A DNA stretch of 37,727 bases from Candidatus Rokuibacteriota bacterium (GTDB lineage: Bacteria; Methylomirabilota; Methylomirabilia; Rokubacteriales; CSP1-6): assembly GCA_030647435.1 (NCBI GenBank), contig JAUSJX010000157.1:1-37727 (forward strand). The letters are read 5' to 3'. Below the pieces are notes generated by a model, which was not told the DNA's origin, made no database searches, and saw nothing but the letters and a program-made list of their open reading frames with translations. How positions within the stretch are numbered: position 1 is the first letter of the stretch; each line of letters opens with the position of its first letter. Positions 31,202 to 37,727 of this stretch are shown here, piece by piece. A program made the translations under genes and the position numbers.

Positions 31202-32818
31202 TTAGTAGCCGACGGCGGCGCCGTCGCTGCGGGGGTCGGAGCCGCCGAGCTTCGCACCGGTCACCGGATCGATGGTGATGCCGTGAGCGTGGCCCGCCAG
31301 CTCCTCCCACGACGGCCAGCGGTTGATTCGGTGGCCGCGGCGCTCGAGCTCGGCCATCGTGGCAGCCGGGAAGCGGCCCTCCATGTTCAAGAGATCTCGC
31401 GGGTCGCCGAGGACGAAGCGCCCGGCCAGCCAGCGCGGAGATTGCACCGCCTGCTGGATGTCGAGGCCGAAGTCGATCATGGCCGTGTAGGCCTGCAGGT
31501 GGATCTGGGGCTGGCCGTCGGCGCCCATGCAGCCGAAGACCTGCCAGAGCGCATCGCCCTTGAAGGCGAGCGAGGCGATCAGCGTGTGGAGCGGGATCTT
31601 GCCCGGCTCGAGCCGGTTCGGATGCGCGGGGTCGAGCGAGAAGTACGCGCTCCGGTTCTGGAGCACCACGCCCGTCCGCCCCGCCACCATCCCTGAGCCG
31701 TACACGCCGTAGACGCTTTGGATGAACGAGGCGGCATTGCCCTGGGCGTCCACGGCGCAGACGTAGACGGTGTCGCCGGCGAGGCTGCCGGAGGACGGCA
31801 CGCGGTCCCACGGGAGTGCCCGCGCCGGATCCATGAGCGTGCGGCGCTCATCGGCGTACGCCTTCGACACGAGCCGCGCCACGGGCACTTTGACGAACTC
31901 CGGGTCGGCGATCAGCCGGTCGCGGTCGTGGAAGGCGATCTGCTTGGCCTGGACGAGAAGATGGACGACGTCGGGGCCGAGGGGGTCGAGCCGCGAGAGA
32001 TCGTAGGGCTCGAGGAGGTTCAGCATCTGGAGCACCGAGAGCCCCTGGGTCGGCGGCGCCGTCTCGTAGACGGTGACGCCGCGATAGGTCGTCGAGGCGG
32101 GCTCGCCCCAGCGCGCGCGCTGCTCGGCCAGATCGCGCTCGGTGAAGAGGCCGCCGTGCTCGCGGGAGAAGCGCGCCATCTCCCGCGCGGTCTCGCCCTC
32201 GTAGAAGCCCGCGCGGCCGAGCGCTCCGATCCGCTCGAGCGTCAGCGCGAGATCGGGGTTGCGCAGGCGCTGCCCCGCCCGAGGCGGCGTGCCTTCCGGC
32301 AGGAAGATCGCCGCGGCTTCCGCGCTCCCGGCAAGGACGCCGGCCGTCGCCGCGGTCCATGCGGCCAGCCGCTCGGTGACGGCGAAGCCGTCGAGCGCGT
32401 AGCCGATGGCCGGGGCGAGATCGCGCGCAAGCGGGAGCCGGCCGAGCGCGGCGTGCGCCTCGCACCAGCCGGCCACGGCTCCGGGCGTTGTGAGCGTGGC
32501 GGGGACGACGCCGCGAAACGGGATCTCAGCGAGCCCGCGCCGGCTGAACCAACTGAGCGTGCCGGAGGCGGCCGCGCGACCGCCCGCGTTCAGGAAGCGG
32601 ACGACCGCACGCTCGGCGTCCCAGATGAGCCAGAACTGATCGCCGCCGACGCTCGTCATGTGGGGATAGATGACGGACAGCACCGCGCTCGCGGCGATGG
32701 CGGCGTCCACGGCGGAGCCGCCGACCTTCAGGATCTCGACCCCGGCCTCCGAGGCCAGCGCGTGCGGGGACGACACCATGCCGTTCCGCGCCATCGTCAC
32801 CGGCCGGCCCGTCTCCAC
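31202..32818 (-). CDS. Gamma-glutamyltransferase family protein
   Basis: A 538-residue Ntn-hydrolase of the Ggt family. N-terminal part: MVSSPHALASEAGVEILKVGGSAVDAAIAASAVLSVIYPHMTSVGGD. Near 370-380 is AGDTVYVCAVDAQGNAASFIQS, where the Thr of GDT is at the self-cleavage and nucleophile position (YwrD-like sequences also have GDT instead of HTT). C-terminal part: FGCMGADGQPQIHLQ and EELAGHAHGITIDPVTGAKLGGSDPRSDG. It cleaves or transfers the gamma-glutamyl group of glutathione-like compounds, or acts as an acylase. I chose GTG 32818 because AAGGAGG lies 5 bases upstream. No signal peptide is visible, so it is probably cytoplasmic. It is divergent from the alpha/beta hydrolase gene. Confidence 0.92.
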   Translation of the reverse strand: METGRPVTMARNGMVSSPHALASEAGVEILKVGGSAVDAAIAASAVLSVIYPHMTSVGGDQFWLIWDAERAVVRFLNAGGRAAASGTLSWFSRRGLAEIPFRGVVPATLTTPGAVAGWCEAHAALGRLPLARDLAPAIGYALDGFAVTERLAAWTAATAGVLAGSAEAAAIFLPEGTPPRAGQRLRNPDLALTLERIGALGRAGFYEGETAREMARFSREHGGLFTERDLAEQRARWGEPASTTYRGVTVYETAPPTQGLSVLQMLNLLEPYDLSRLDPLGPDVVHLLVQAKQIAFHDRDRLIADPEFVKVPVARLVSKAYADERRTLMDPARALPWDRVPSSGSLAGDTVYVCAVDAQGNAASFIQSVYGVYGSGMVAGRTGVVLQNRSAYFSLDPAHPNRLEPGKIPLHTLIASLAFKGDALWQVFGCMGADGQPQIHLQAYTAMIDFGLDIQQAVQSPRWLAGRFVLGDPRDLLNMEGRFPAATMAELERRGHRINRWPSWEELAGHAHGITIDPVTGAKLGGSDPRSDGAAVGY

Positions 32819-32903
32819 GTCCGCCTCCTTGCGTGCACCGCCTCGCGCATGGTAGAAGCCGGGCAAGGATAGCACGGCCACCTTCCAACGAAGAGAGGAC
32901 GGC

Positions 32904-33761
32904 ATGCCCACAGCGCGCGTCAACGGCGTCACGCTCTACTACGAAGAGACCGGCAGCGGCTTCCCGCTCATCTGGTGCCACGAGTTCGGCGGCGACTATC
33001 GCTCGTGGGAGCCGCAGGTGCGCTACTTCTCGCGCCGCTACCGCGTCATCACCTGGAACTACCGCGGCTACCCGCCCTCCGAGGTGCCGCAAGACCCCGC
33101 CGCCTACCGCAACGAGATTCTCGTCGAGGACCTGGCCGGGCTCATTCGCCATCTCGGCATCGAGCGGGCCCATATCGGCGGCTTGAGCATGGGCGGCAAC
33201 ATCACGCTCAACTTCGGCATCGCGCACCCGGAGATGGCCGAGAGCCTCAGCATCTGCGGCTGCGGCAGCGGGACGTTGGGGCGCGAGACCTTCCTGGCCG
33301 ACGGCGAAAAGCGGGCGCAGCAATTCCTCACTGAGGGCATCGAGGCCAAGGTGCGGAGCTTCGCCGGGCTCGCCTCACGGCGCGGCTTCGCCGAGAAGGA
33401 CCCGCGCGGCTGGGCCGAGTTTCTGCGGCAGGTGCGCGACCACTCGACCGTGGGCTCGGCGCACATGCTGCGCGGCGTCCAGATGAAGCGGAAGACGGTC
33501 TTCGAGCTCGAGCCCGAGCTCAAACGGCTGGACGTGCCCTCGCTCATCGTGGTGGGCGACCAGGACGAGCCCTGCCTCGAGCCCGGGCTCTTCATGAAGC
33601 GCCACATCCCTCACGCGGGGTTCGTCATCCTGCCGATGACCGGGCACACTGCGAACATCGAGGAACCCGGGCTCTTCAATCTTCACATCGCCGAGTTCCT
33701 CGCGGCCGTCGAGAACGGCCGCTGGGGCACGTGGAAGGCGGAGAAGCCCGGCCGGCGCTAG
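32904..33761 (+). CDS. Alpha/beta hydrolase
   Basis: A 285-residue cytoplasmic hydrolase. The opening is MPTARVNGVTLYYEETGSGFPLIWCHEF (HE in the oxyanion loop region). The nucleophile elbow GGLSMGGN is near 92-99, the acid is in VVGDQDEPC and the base in MTGHTANIEEP. This is the pattern of esterases, haloperoxidase-like or lactone hydrolases; the substrate is unknown. Start ATG 32904 has GAGAGGA 6-7 bases before it. The promoter lies in the 85-base divergent gap shared with the gamma-glutamyltransferase gene. It converges with a small broken gene; the two stops overlap. Confidence 0.9.
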   Translation: MPTARVNGVTLYYEETGSGFPLIWCHEFGGDYRSWEPQVRYFSRRYRVITWNYRGYPPSEVPQDPAAYRNEILVEDLAGLIRHLGIERAHIGGLSMGGNITLNFGIAHPEMAESLSICGCGSGTLGRETFLADGEKRAQQFLTEGIEAKVRSFAGLASRRGFAEKDPRGWAEFLRQVRDHSTVGSAHMLRGVQMKRKTVFELEPELKRLDVPSLIVVGDQDEPCLEPGLFMKRHIPHAGFVILPMTGHTANIEEPGLFNLHIAEFLAAVENGRWGTWKAEKPGRR

Positions 33762-33909
33762 AGGGTGAAGCGCTGGAAGAAGCGCCACATCTTGAGGTTG
33801 GCGTCCACGAGCGCCGTCGAGGGCCCGAGGAGACGCGGTAGATAGTCCTGGAGCCCGCCGGGCCTGCGAAGAGCGCGACAATCGCGAGCGCAATGGCCGC
33901 GGCCCTCAC
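33758..33909 (-). pseudogene. Fragment of a larger hydrolase gene (C-terminal end), frameshifted
   Basis: GTG 33909 overlaps the stop of the GNAT gene and starts VRAAAIALAIVALFAGPAG, a signal-like stretch. After a frame change near 33860 the sequence reads GLQDYLPRLLGPSTALVDANLKMWRFFQRFTL and stops at 33758. That ending resembles the C-terminus of PHB-depolymerase / dienelactone-type hydrolases. The body of such a protein is missing. It may be a decayed remnant or two unrelated short frames; I give it low weight. Confidence 0.3.
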
Positions 33910-34376
33910 AGCACGCGCTCCATCCAGATGTCGGCGCGGTGGTTGTCGTTGTAGCGCGGGATCTCGCTGAAGCCGTAGGCGCGGTAGAGGTGGACGGCTG
34001 CCTCGAGCTTGGCCTGGGTGTCCAGGCGCAGCGCGCGGCAGCCGAGCCGGCGCGCCTCGTCGAGGCAGGCGTCCATGAGCCGGCGGCCGAGCCCCCTGCC
34101 CTGGCAGGACAACCGGAGCCACATGCGCTTGAGCTCGCCCACGCCGGGCTCCAGGAGCCTCACCGCCGCCGTCCCCACGACCTCGCCCGTCGCGTCGGCG
34201 ACCAGCAGCAGCACGCCCGTCCTGCCGTCGTACTCCTCCTGCCAGTGGGCGATGTCGTGGTCGAGGCCTTCGGCGTCGAGCGCGTCGCCGATGTAGCTGA
34301 GATAGTCCGCGAGCTCGCGCGCGACCGCGGCGTGGTCCTCCGGCAGCGCGCGCCGGATGGTGAAGCCGGCGGTCAT
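33906..34376 (-). CDS. GNAT-family N-acetyltransferase
   Basis: A 156-residue GNAT protein: opening FTIRRALPEDHAAVARELADYL, a mid-strand VLLLVADATGEVVGTAAVRLLEPGVGELKRMWL, and the acetyl-CoA loop QGRGLGRRLMDACLDEARRLG (Q/R-x-x-G-x-G/A), with C-terminal AVHLYRAYGFSEIPRY typical of the fold. The gene starts at ATG 34376, overlapping the stop of the adenosyltransferase gene (ATGA), so the two are co-translated. The acceptor substrate is unknown; the link to cobalamin metabolism may be only positional. Confidence 0.93.
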   Translation of the reverse strand: MTAGFTIRRALPEDHAAVARELADYLSYIGDALDAEGLDHDIAHWQEEYDGRTGVLLLVADATGEVVGTAAVRLLEPGVGELKRMWLRLSCQGRGLGRRLMDACLDEARRLGCRALRLDTQAKLEAAVHLYRAYGFSEIPRYNDNHRADIWMERVL

Positions 34377-34984
34377 GTCCTCTTGCGCGCGTGGGAAGCG
34401 AGCCCCCGCTCCCAGAGATATTCCGTCTCGCCGCCCTTCTTGCCGACCCAGCGTGAGAGCACGAAGAGGAGGTCGCTCAGCCGGTTGACGTAGGCGAGCG
34501 GCCAGGGGCTGAGCGGCTCGATGCGCGAGAGCACCAGGATCCGGCGCTCGGCGCGGCGGCAGACGGTGCGCGCCTGGTGGAGGAAGCCGCCGACCCGCCC
34601 GCCGCCTGGGAGCACGAAGGACTTGAGCGGGGCCAGGTCCTTCTGGCACTGGTCCATCAGCGCCTCGAGCGCCTTGACCTGCGCCCCGCCGACGCGGTGC
34701 ATGCCCTCGTAGGCCGCGTCGTCGGGCGTCGCCAGCTCGCTGCCCAGATCGAACAGCTCGTTCTGGATCCGGCGGAAGACGCCGTCGAGCCAGCGCGGCG
34801 CCTTGCCCTTCTTGAGGCGCTCCGCGTTGAAGACGCGCGCGAGGCCGATGATCGAGTTGAGCTCGTCGATCGTGCCGTAGGCCTCGATGCGGGGGGCGTC
34901 CTTCGGAACGCGCCGCCCGCCGACGAGCGCGGTGTCGCCCTTGTCGCCGGTGCGGGTGTAGACGCGCGTGATGCGAATCGCCAT
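34373..34984 (-). CDS. Cob(I)alamin adenosyltransferase, PduO type
   Basis: A 203-residue protein that transfers the adenosyl group of ATP to cob(I)alamin to form adenosylcobalamin. Hallmarks: VYTRTGDKGDTALVGGRRVPKDAPRIEAYGTIDELNSIIGLAR at the N-terminus (ATP-binding loop and helix), LPGGGRVGGFLHQARTVCRRAERR and YVNRLSDLLFVLSRW at the C-terminus. The ATG at 34984 has GGAGGG upstream; an ATG 10 codons earlier is less likely. It indicates that the organism uses adenosylcobalamin, for example in methylmalonyl-CoA mutase, which fits the acyl-CoA catabolism. It is divergent from the CoA-binding protein gene. Confidence 0.95.
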   Translation of the reverse strand: MAIRITRVYTRTGDKGDTALVGGRRVPKDAPRIEAYGTIDELNSIIGLARVFNAERLKKGKAPRWLDGVFRRIQNELFDLGSELATPDDAAYEGMHRVGGAQVKALEALMDQCQKDLAPLKSFVLPGGGRVGGFLHQARTVCRRAERRILVLSRIEPLSPWPLAYVNRLSDLLFVLSRWVGKKGGETEYLWERGLASHARKRT

Positions 34985-35031
34985 GCGGGAACCCTCCAGC
35001 GACGAGGCTAGCACATTGGTACACTTGTAAC

Positions 35032-35475
35032 ATGGCCGACTGGAGGGAGAACCTGGTGGAGTCGAGCGAGGGTGTGGCCGCCATCCTCGCCGAGACGAAG
35101 CGCATCGCGGTGCTCGGCATCAAGACGGAAGCTCAGCGCGGCCAGGCGGCCTTCTACGTCCCCGAGTACATGGCGGAGGCCGGCTACGAGATCGTGCCCG
35201 TCCCCGTCTACTACCCGGACGTCAGCGAGATCCTCGGGGAGCCCGTGTACCGAACCCTCGCGGAAATCCCCGAGCCCGTGGACATGGTCAACGTTTTCCG
35301 CCGCGCGCAGGACATCCCGCCGCACCTGCCCGACATCCTCGCGGCAAAGCCGCGCGTCGTCTGGATGCAGCTCGGCATCCGGAACGACGAGGTCGCAGAA
35401 GCCCTCGCGCGCGCAGGCATCAAGGTAGTCCAGGACCGCTGCCTGATGGTCGACCACCGCCGGCTCCGCCGGTAA
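35032..35475 (+). CDS. CoA-binding protein (Rossmann fold, COG1832)
   Basis: A 147-residue protein of the YccU/CoA-binding family: AETKRIAVLGIKTEAQRGQAAFYVPEYMAEAGYEIVPVPVYYPDV, then GEPVYRTLAEIPEPVDMVNVFRRAQDIPPHLPDILA, and WMQLGIRNDEVAEALARAGIKVVQDRCLMVDH. This is the CoA-binding domain of succinyl-CoA synthetase alpha as a stand-alone protein; it likely senses or carries CoA. It begins at ATG 35032 and shares a 47-base divergent promoter region with the adenosyltransferase gene. TTGGTACACTTGTAAC just before the ATG may hold a promoter, but no reliable boxes can be assigned. Confidence 0.9.
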   Translation: MADWRENLVESSEGVAAILAETKRIAVLGIKTEAQRGQAAFYVPEYMAEAGYEIVPVPVYYPDVSEILGEPVYRTLAEIPEPVDMVNVFRRAQDIPPHLPDILAAKPRVVWMQLGIRNDEVAEALARAGIKVVQDRCLMVDHRRLRR

Positions 35476-35487
35476 ACAGGTCGCCGC

Positions 35488-36375
35488 CTAGAGGTGGGGC
35501 AGGACCTTCTGAGAGAAAAGCTGTGTTCCTTCCGGGCGGGGCGCGTCGGCGAAGTTGACCGTGAGCCGATCGGCCCCGCGCCCGATCAAACCCAGCAGGG
35601 TCTCGGTCACCTGGGCCGGCGTGCCGGCCAGGCGGATGTCCTGCATGGGCCGGATGTGAGGCTGCGCCTTCAGCCGCTCGACCTCGCCCTCGGTCTCGGC
35701 GATCAGGATGCCGACGCGGATGACCTGCGTGATCTCGTCATAGTCGCGGCCGACATCCCGGCAGTGGCTCTTGAGCACCTCCTGCTTGTGGGCATACGTA
35801 AGGTCGTCGCGGAAGCTGTAGTTCCACCAGTCGGCGTGCTTCGCCACGGCGCGCAGCAGGTATTTCTCGCCGTGGCCGCCCACGACGATGGGCGGAATGG
35901 GGTCGGGCTTCGGCTCGCAGTAGGCGCCGTTGATCTGATAGTGCTCGCCCTGATACGTCGCCGGCGACGTGGTCCACATGAGCCGGATCAGCTCAATGGC
36001 CTCGCTCAGCTGGGCGATGCGAACGCGCGTCGGCGGGAAGGGCCAGCCGTAGGCGCGATACTCCTCCTCGTTCCAGCCGGCGCCGATGCCCAGCATCACT
36101 CGCCCGCCGGACAGCGCCTGCGCGGTCGCGACCATCTTGGCCAGATGGGCCGGATTGCGAAAGCTATTGCAGAGCACTTCGTGGGTGCAGAACTTGTCGG
36201 GATAGCGCGCGAGCGCAAACGCGAGCAGCGTCCAGCCTTCGGCGACCTTGTTCGCGCCGTACTGGACATGGTCGGGGAACCAGAGCGACTCGAAGGGGCC
36301 GGCGCTTTGGTCCAGGTACGGGAAGAGGCTCTCTACCAGCCTCGACCAGACATTGAGACCCACGGGTATTGGCAT
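35488..36375 (-). CDS. LLM-class F420-dependent oxidoreductase
   Basis: A 295-residue luciferase-like oxidoreductase. It has SLWFPDHVQYGANKVAEGWTLLAFALARYPDKFCTHEVLCNSFRNPAHLAKMVATAQALSGGRVMLGIGAGW (here spanning about 30-105; only the pattern is given), PPIVVGGHGEKYLLRAVAKHADWWN near 160-185, and a C-terminal IRLAGTPAQVTETLLGLIGRGADRLTVNFAD. The lineage is that of F420-dependent enzymes that reduce or hydroxylate a variety of compounds; F420 use is inferred from family. The ATG is 14 bases after the dehydrogenase stop (36390), so they form a pair. It converges with the CoA-binding gene, 12 bases from its end. Confidence 0.9.
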   Translation of the reverse strand: MPIPVGLNVWSRLVESLFPYLDQSAGPFESLWFPDHVQYGANKVAEGWTLLAFALARYPDKFCTHEVLCNSFRNPAHLAKMVATAQALSGGRVMLGIGAGWNEEEYRAYGWPFPPTRVRIAQLSEAIELIRLMWTTSPATYQGEHYQINGAYCEPKPDPIPPIVVGGHGEKYLLRAVAKHADWWNYSFRDDLTYAHKQEVLKSHCRDVGRDYDEITQVIRVGILIAETEGEVERLKAQPHIRPMQDIRLAGTPAQVTETLLGLIGRGADRLTVNFADAPRPEGTQLFSQKVLPHL

Positions 36376-36389
36376 CGACGGCTCGGCTC

Positions 36390-37358
36390 CTAGAACCAGC
36401 TGGACTTGTCCACCACGTTTCGCAACGGCTGTCCGGCCAGGAAGCGGCGGCTATTGTCGAGCAGGATGTCATAGCGGCGCTCGTCCAGGTAGGGACCAAA
36501 GCCGGCGGTGTGCGGCGTGATGAGCACGCCGGGCATGGTCCACAACGGGTGATCGGCCGGCAGCGGCTCCTGCTCGAAGACGTCGAGCCCGGCCCCGGCG
36601 ATCTCGCCGGCCTTGAGCGCGGCGGCGAGGTCGTCGAGACGCGTGGTCATGCCGCGGCCGATATTAATGAAGAAGGCGCTGCGCTTCATGAGCCGGAACC
36701 GCGCGCGATTCATGAAGCCTTCGGTGGCCGGCGTATGCGGCACGGTGAGGATGACGAAATCGGCCCGCGGCAGGAGTGAGTCGAGCGCCGCCTGGCCGTA
36801 CAGCTCCGCCATGCCGGGCGGCGCTTCCCGGCGGCGCGCGTCCACCCCGATCACCCGCATCCCGAAGGCGGCGGCGAGCCGCGCGGCCTCCGCGCCTATG
36901 CCGCCCACGCCGACGATGAGCGCCGTCGCCTCCGGCAGGTGGACGACCCCGGTGTCGTGCGGCGCCGGGCGCCACTCGCGTTTGAGCTGCTGCGGCAGGT
37001 ACTGCTGCAGCCCGCGCGCGAAGGCCAGAATGAAGGCCATGATGTGCGCGCCGATATGGTCGTTATAGATCTCGCGGAAATTGGTCACGACCGCCGGGTG
37101 CGCGATCAGCTCCGGGTAGTACCAGCCGGCGGGCGGCGCCGCCTGGGGCGCCTGGATCCAACGGAGCCGCGAAGCCTCTCGCAAGAGCGCGGGCGGCATG
37201 GTCCCGAAGGCGGCCTCAGCCCGGCCGACGGCTCCCGCGGCCTCGGCCCCATCCTCGGCGACGACGACGGACAGCTCCGGCAGTGCGGCGGCGAGGCGTT
37301 TGGCCCATTCGCGCGTGGTCGAAGTCTGCGGCGGCAGCATGAGGAGAGTTGCGCCCAT
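36390..37358 (-). CDS. D-2-hydroxyacid dehydrogenase (NAD-dependent)
   Basis: A 322-residue enzyme. The NAD-binding Rossmann loop GVGGIGAEAARLAAAFGMRVIGVDARRR ends in an Asp that favours NAD. The catalytic Arg is in FFINIGRGMTTRLDDL, the Glu in GLDVFEQEPLPADHPLW and the His in LITPHTAGFGP. It should interconvert a 2-hydroxyacid and a 2-oxoacid; GFGP after the His and a long C-terminal loop suggest a glyoxylate/hydroxypyruvate-like or substrate-novel subgroup. It starts at ATG 37358 and is the first gene of a two-gene unit with the LLM oxidoreductase. Confidence 0.93.
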   Translation of the reverse strand: MGATLLMLPPQTSTTREWAKRLAAALPELSVVVAEDGAEAAGAVGRAEAAFGTMPPALLREASRLRWIQAPQAAPPAGWYYPELIAHPAVVTNFREIYNDHIGAHIMAFILAFARGLQQYLPQQLKREWRPAPHDTGVVHLPEATALIVGVGGIGAEAARLAAAFGMRVIGVDARRREAPPGMAELYGQAALDSLLPRADFVILTVPHTPATEGFMNRARFRLMKRSAFFINIGRGMTTRLDDLAAALKAGEIAGAGLDVFEQEPLPADHPLWTMPGVLITPHTAGFGPYLDERRYDILLDNSRRFLAGQPLRNVVDKSSWF

Positions 37359-37444
37359 CGGGCCTCGACACTACGCGCTTTGGACCGCGCCGGTCAACCC
37401 GCCCTGGGCCAAGTTGCGAGCCAGACGAGGCCCGAGGGAGGAGT

Positions 37445-37480
37445 CAGCCCGAGGCGTATGTGGCTATACGTTGAGGGCTG
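37445..37480. terminator. Nested hairpin downstream of the anti-sigma gene
   Basis: Outer arms CAGCCC (37445-37450) and GGGCTG (37475-37480) enclose inner arms CGTAT (37455-37459) and ATACG (37466-37470). It lies 49 bases past the anti-sigma stop on the minus strand and before the D-2-hydroxyacid dehydrogenase gene. No T-run follows, so terminator function is only possible. Confidence 0.35.
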
Positions 37481-37528
37481 GCGACGACCGAGAACGAAGT
37501 CTGGCGAAGTAAATCGGCCCGGCGGGGG

Positions 37529-37727
37529 CTAGTGCTGGGCGGAGCGCTTCAGGAACGCCCGCAGCTTTTCCTTCAGCTCCGGGGGCAGCGTCGTCTCGCG
37601 GAGTCGCTTGGCGGCGTCCACGGTGCCCTTGTAGGTCCTGACGAAGGCGACGCAGGGGCCGCACCCCTCGAGGTGCCACTCGAGGAGCTCGGCCTGGTGC
37701 CGGGGCAGGGAGCCGTCGACGTAGTCG
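37529..37727 (-). CDS. Zinc-finger anti-sigma factor-like protein, 5' end cut by window edge
   Basis: The last 65 residues of a protein with DYVDGSLPRHQAELLEWHLEGCGPCVAFVRTYKG. HLEGCGPC is the H-x3-C-x2-C half of the zf-HC2 (putative anti-sigma zinc-finger) domain, which normally begins with an upstream Cys or His just outside the window. The C-terminal tail (LRETTLPPELKEKLRAFLKRSAQH) is a helix with basic residues. Small proteins of this kind usually sit next to an ECF sigma factor gene and bind it. If that holds here, the sigma gene is just beyond the right edge. The frame is open to 37727. Confidence 0.75.
   Translation of the reverse strand, partial: DYVDGSLPRHQAELLEWHLEGCGPCVAFVRTYKGTVDAAKRLRETTLPPELKEKLRAFLKRSAQH

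Noticed and set aside
31718-32872. 384-codon open frame antisense to the gamma-glutamyltransferase gene
   Set aside because: Low-complexity Arg/Glu/Gly translation; the opposite strand has clear Ggt motifs.

Overview
The window is a GC-rich, gene-dense piece of a bacterial chromosome. The gene families (paired acyl-CoA dehydrogenases, two luciferase-like F420/flavin oxidoreductases, a DUF169 protein, a secreted acetamidase-type protein, a short MetE-like protein, a PduO cobalamin adenosyltransferase, a sulfite-dehydrogenase pair) and the very GC-rich code fit an uncultivated soil or subsurface heterotroph. Candidatus Rokubacteria / Methylomirabilota is my best guess; it is an inference from style, not from a marker gene. 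There is no rRNA gene, no complete tRNA and no CRISPR array.

Layout. Positions 1-7300 look less GC-rich and less tightly packed. They hold a small zinc-ribbon protein, a histidine kinase / sigma-54 response-regulator pair (754-3458), a minus-strand cluster of two small TPR-like proteins, an M28-type peptidase with altered metal ligands and a GNAT-like protein (3642-6156), and a few very small proteins on the plus strand. A junction at 7300-7820 contains an IS3-type transposase relic and three 62-bp direct repeats. Next comes a translationally coupled catabolic operon (7822-12108): two acyl-CoA dehydrogenases, a class III CoA-transferase and an enoyl-CoA hydratase. From 12120 to 17948 there are a secreted unknown, a REP-like inverted repeat, a DUF169 protein, a metallopeptidase-like/DinB fusion, a secreted acetamidase family protein, and a zinc/manganese-type ABC substrate-binding protein plus permease without an ATPase.

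Positions 18291-19658 encode an isolated protein that I read as an N-terminal PIN-like nuclease domain joined to a C-terminal helical domain carrying an HEPN-type RxxxxH motif. It is the best candidate here for an undescribed RNase, toxin or defence protein. It is followed by a DUF2167 / membrane protein / rhomboid protease operon (19978-22190), a secreted alpha/beta hydrolase, a tRNA-Thr-like remnant, a cysteine-less glutaredoxin-fold protein and a SorAB-like sulfite dehydrogenase pair (24237-25698).

Positions 25730-37727 are mostly metabolic: a membrane protein split by an in-frame TAG, a luciferase-like oxidoreductase, a HAD hydrolase that seems to need a CTG start, a lipoprotein, a MetE-like protein, a DedA protein, a metallo-beta-lactamase-fold lactonase-like gene with a one-base frameshift, a gamma-glutamyltransferase, an alpha/beta hydrolase, a GNAT / PduO pair, a CoA-binding protein, a second luciferase-like oxidoreductase with a D-2-hydroxyacid dehydrogenase, and the 3' end of a zinc-finger anti-sigma factor gene. 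Several genes carry single lesions (TAG, frameshift, decayed fragment). These may be real decay or assembly errors in a metagenomic sequence.
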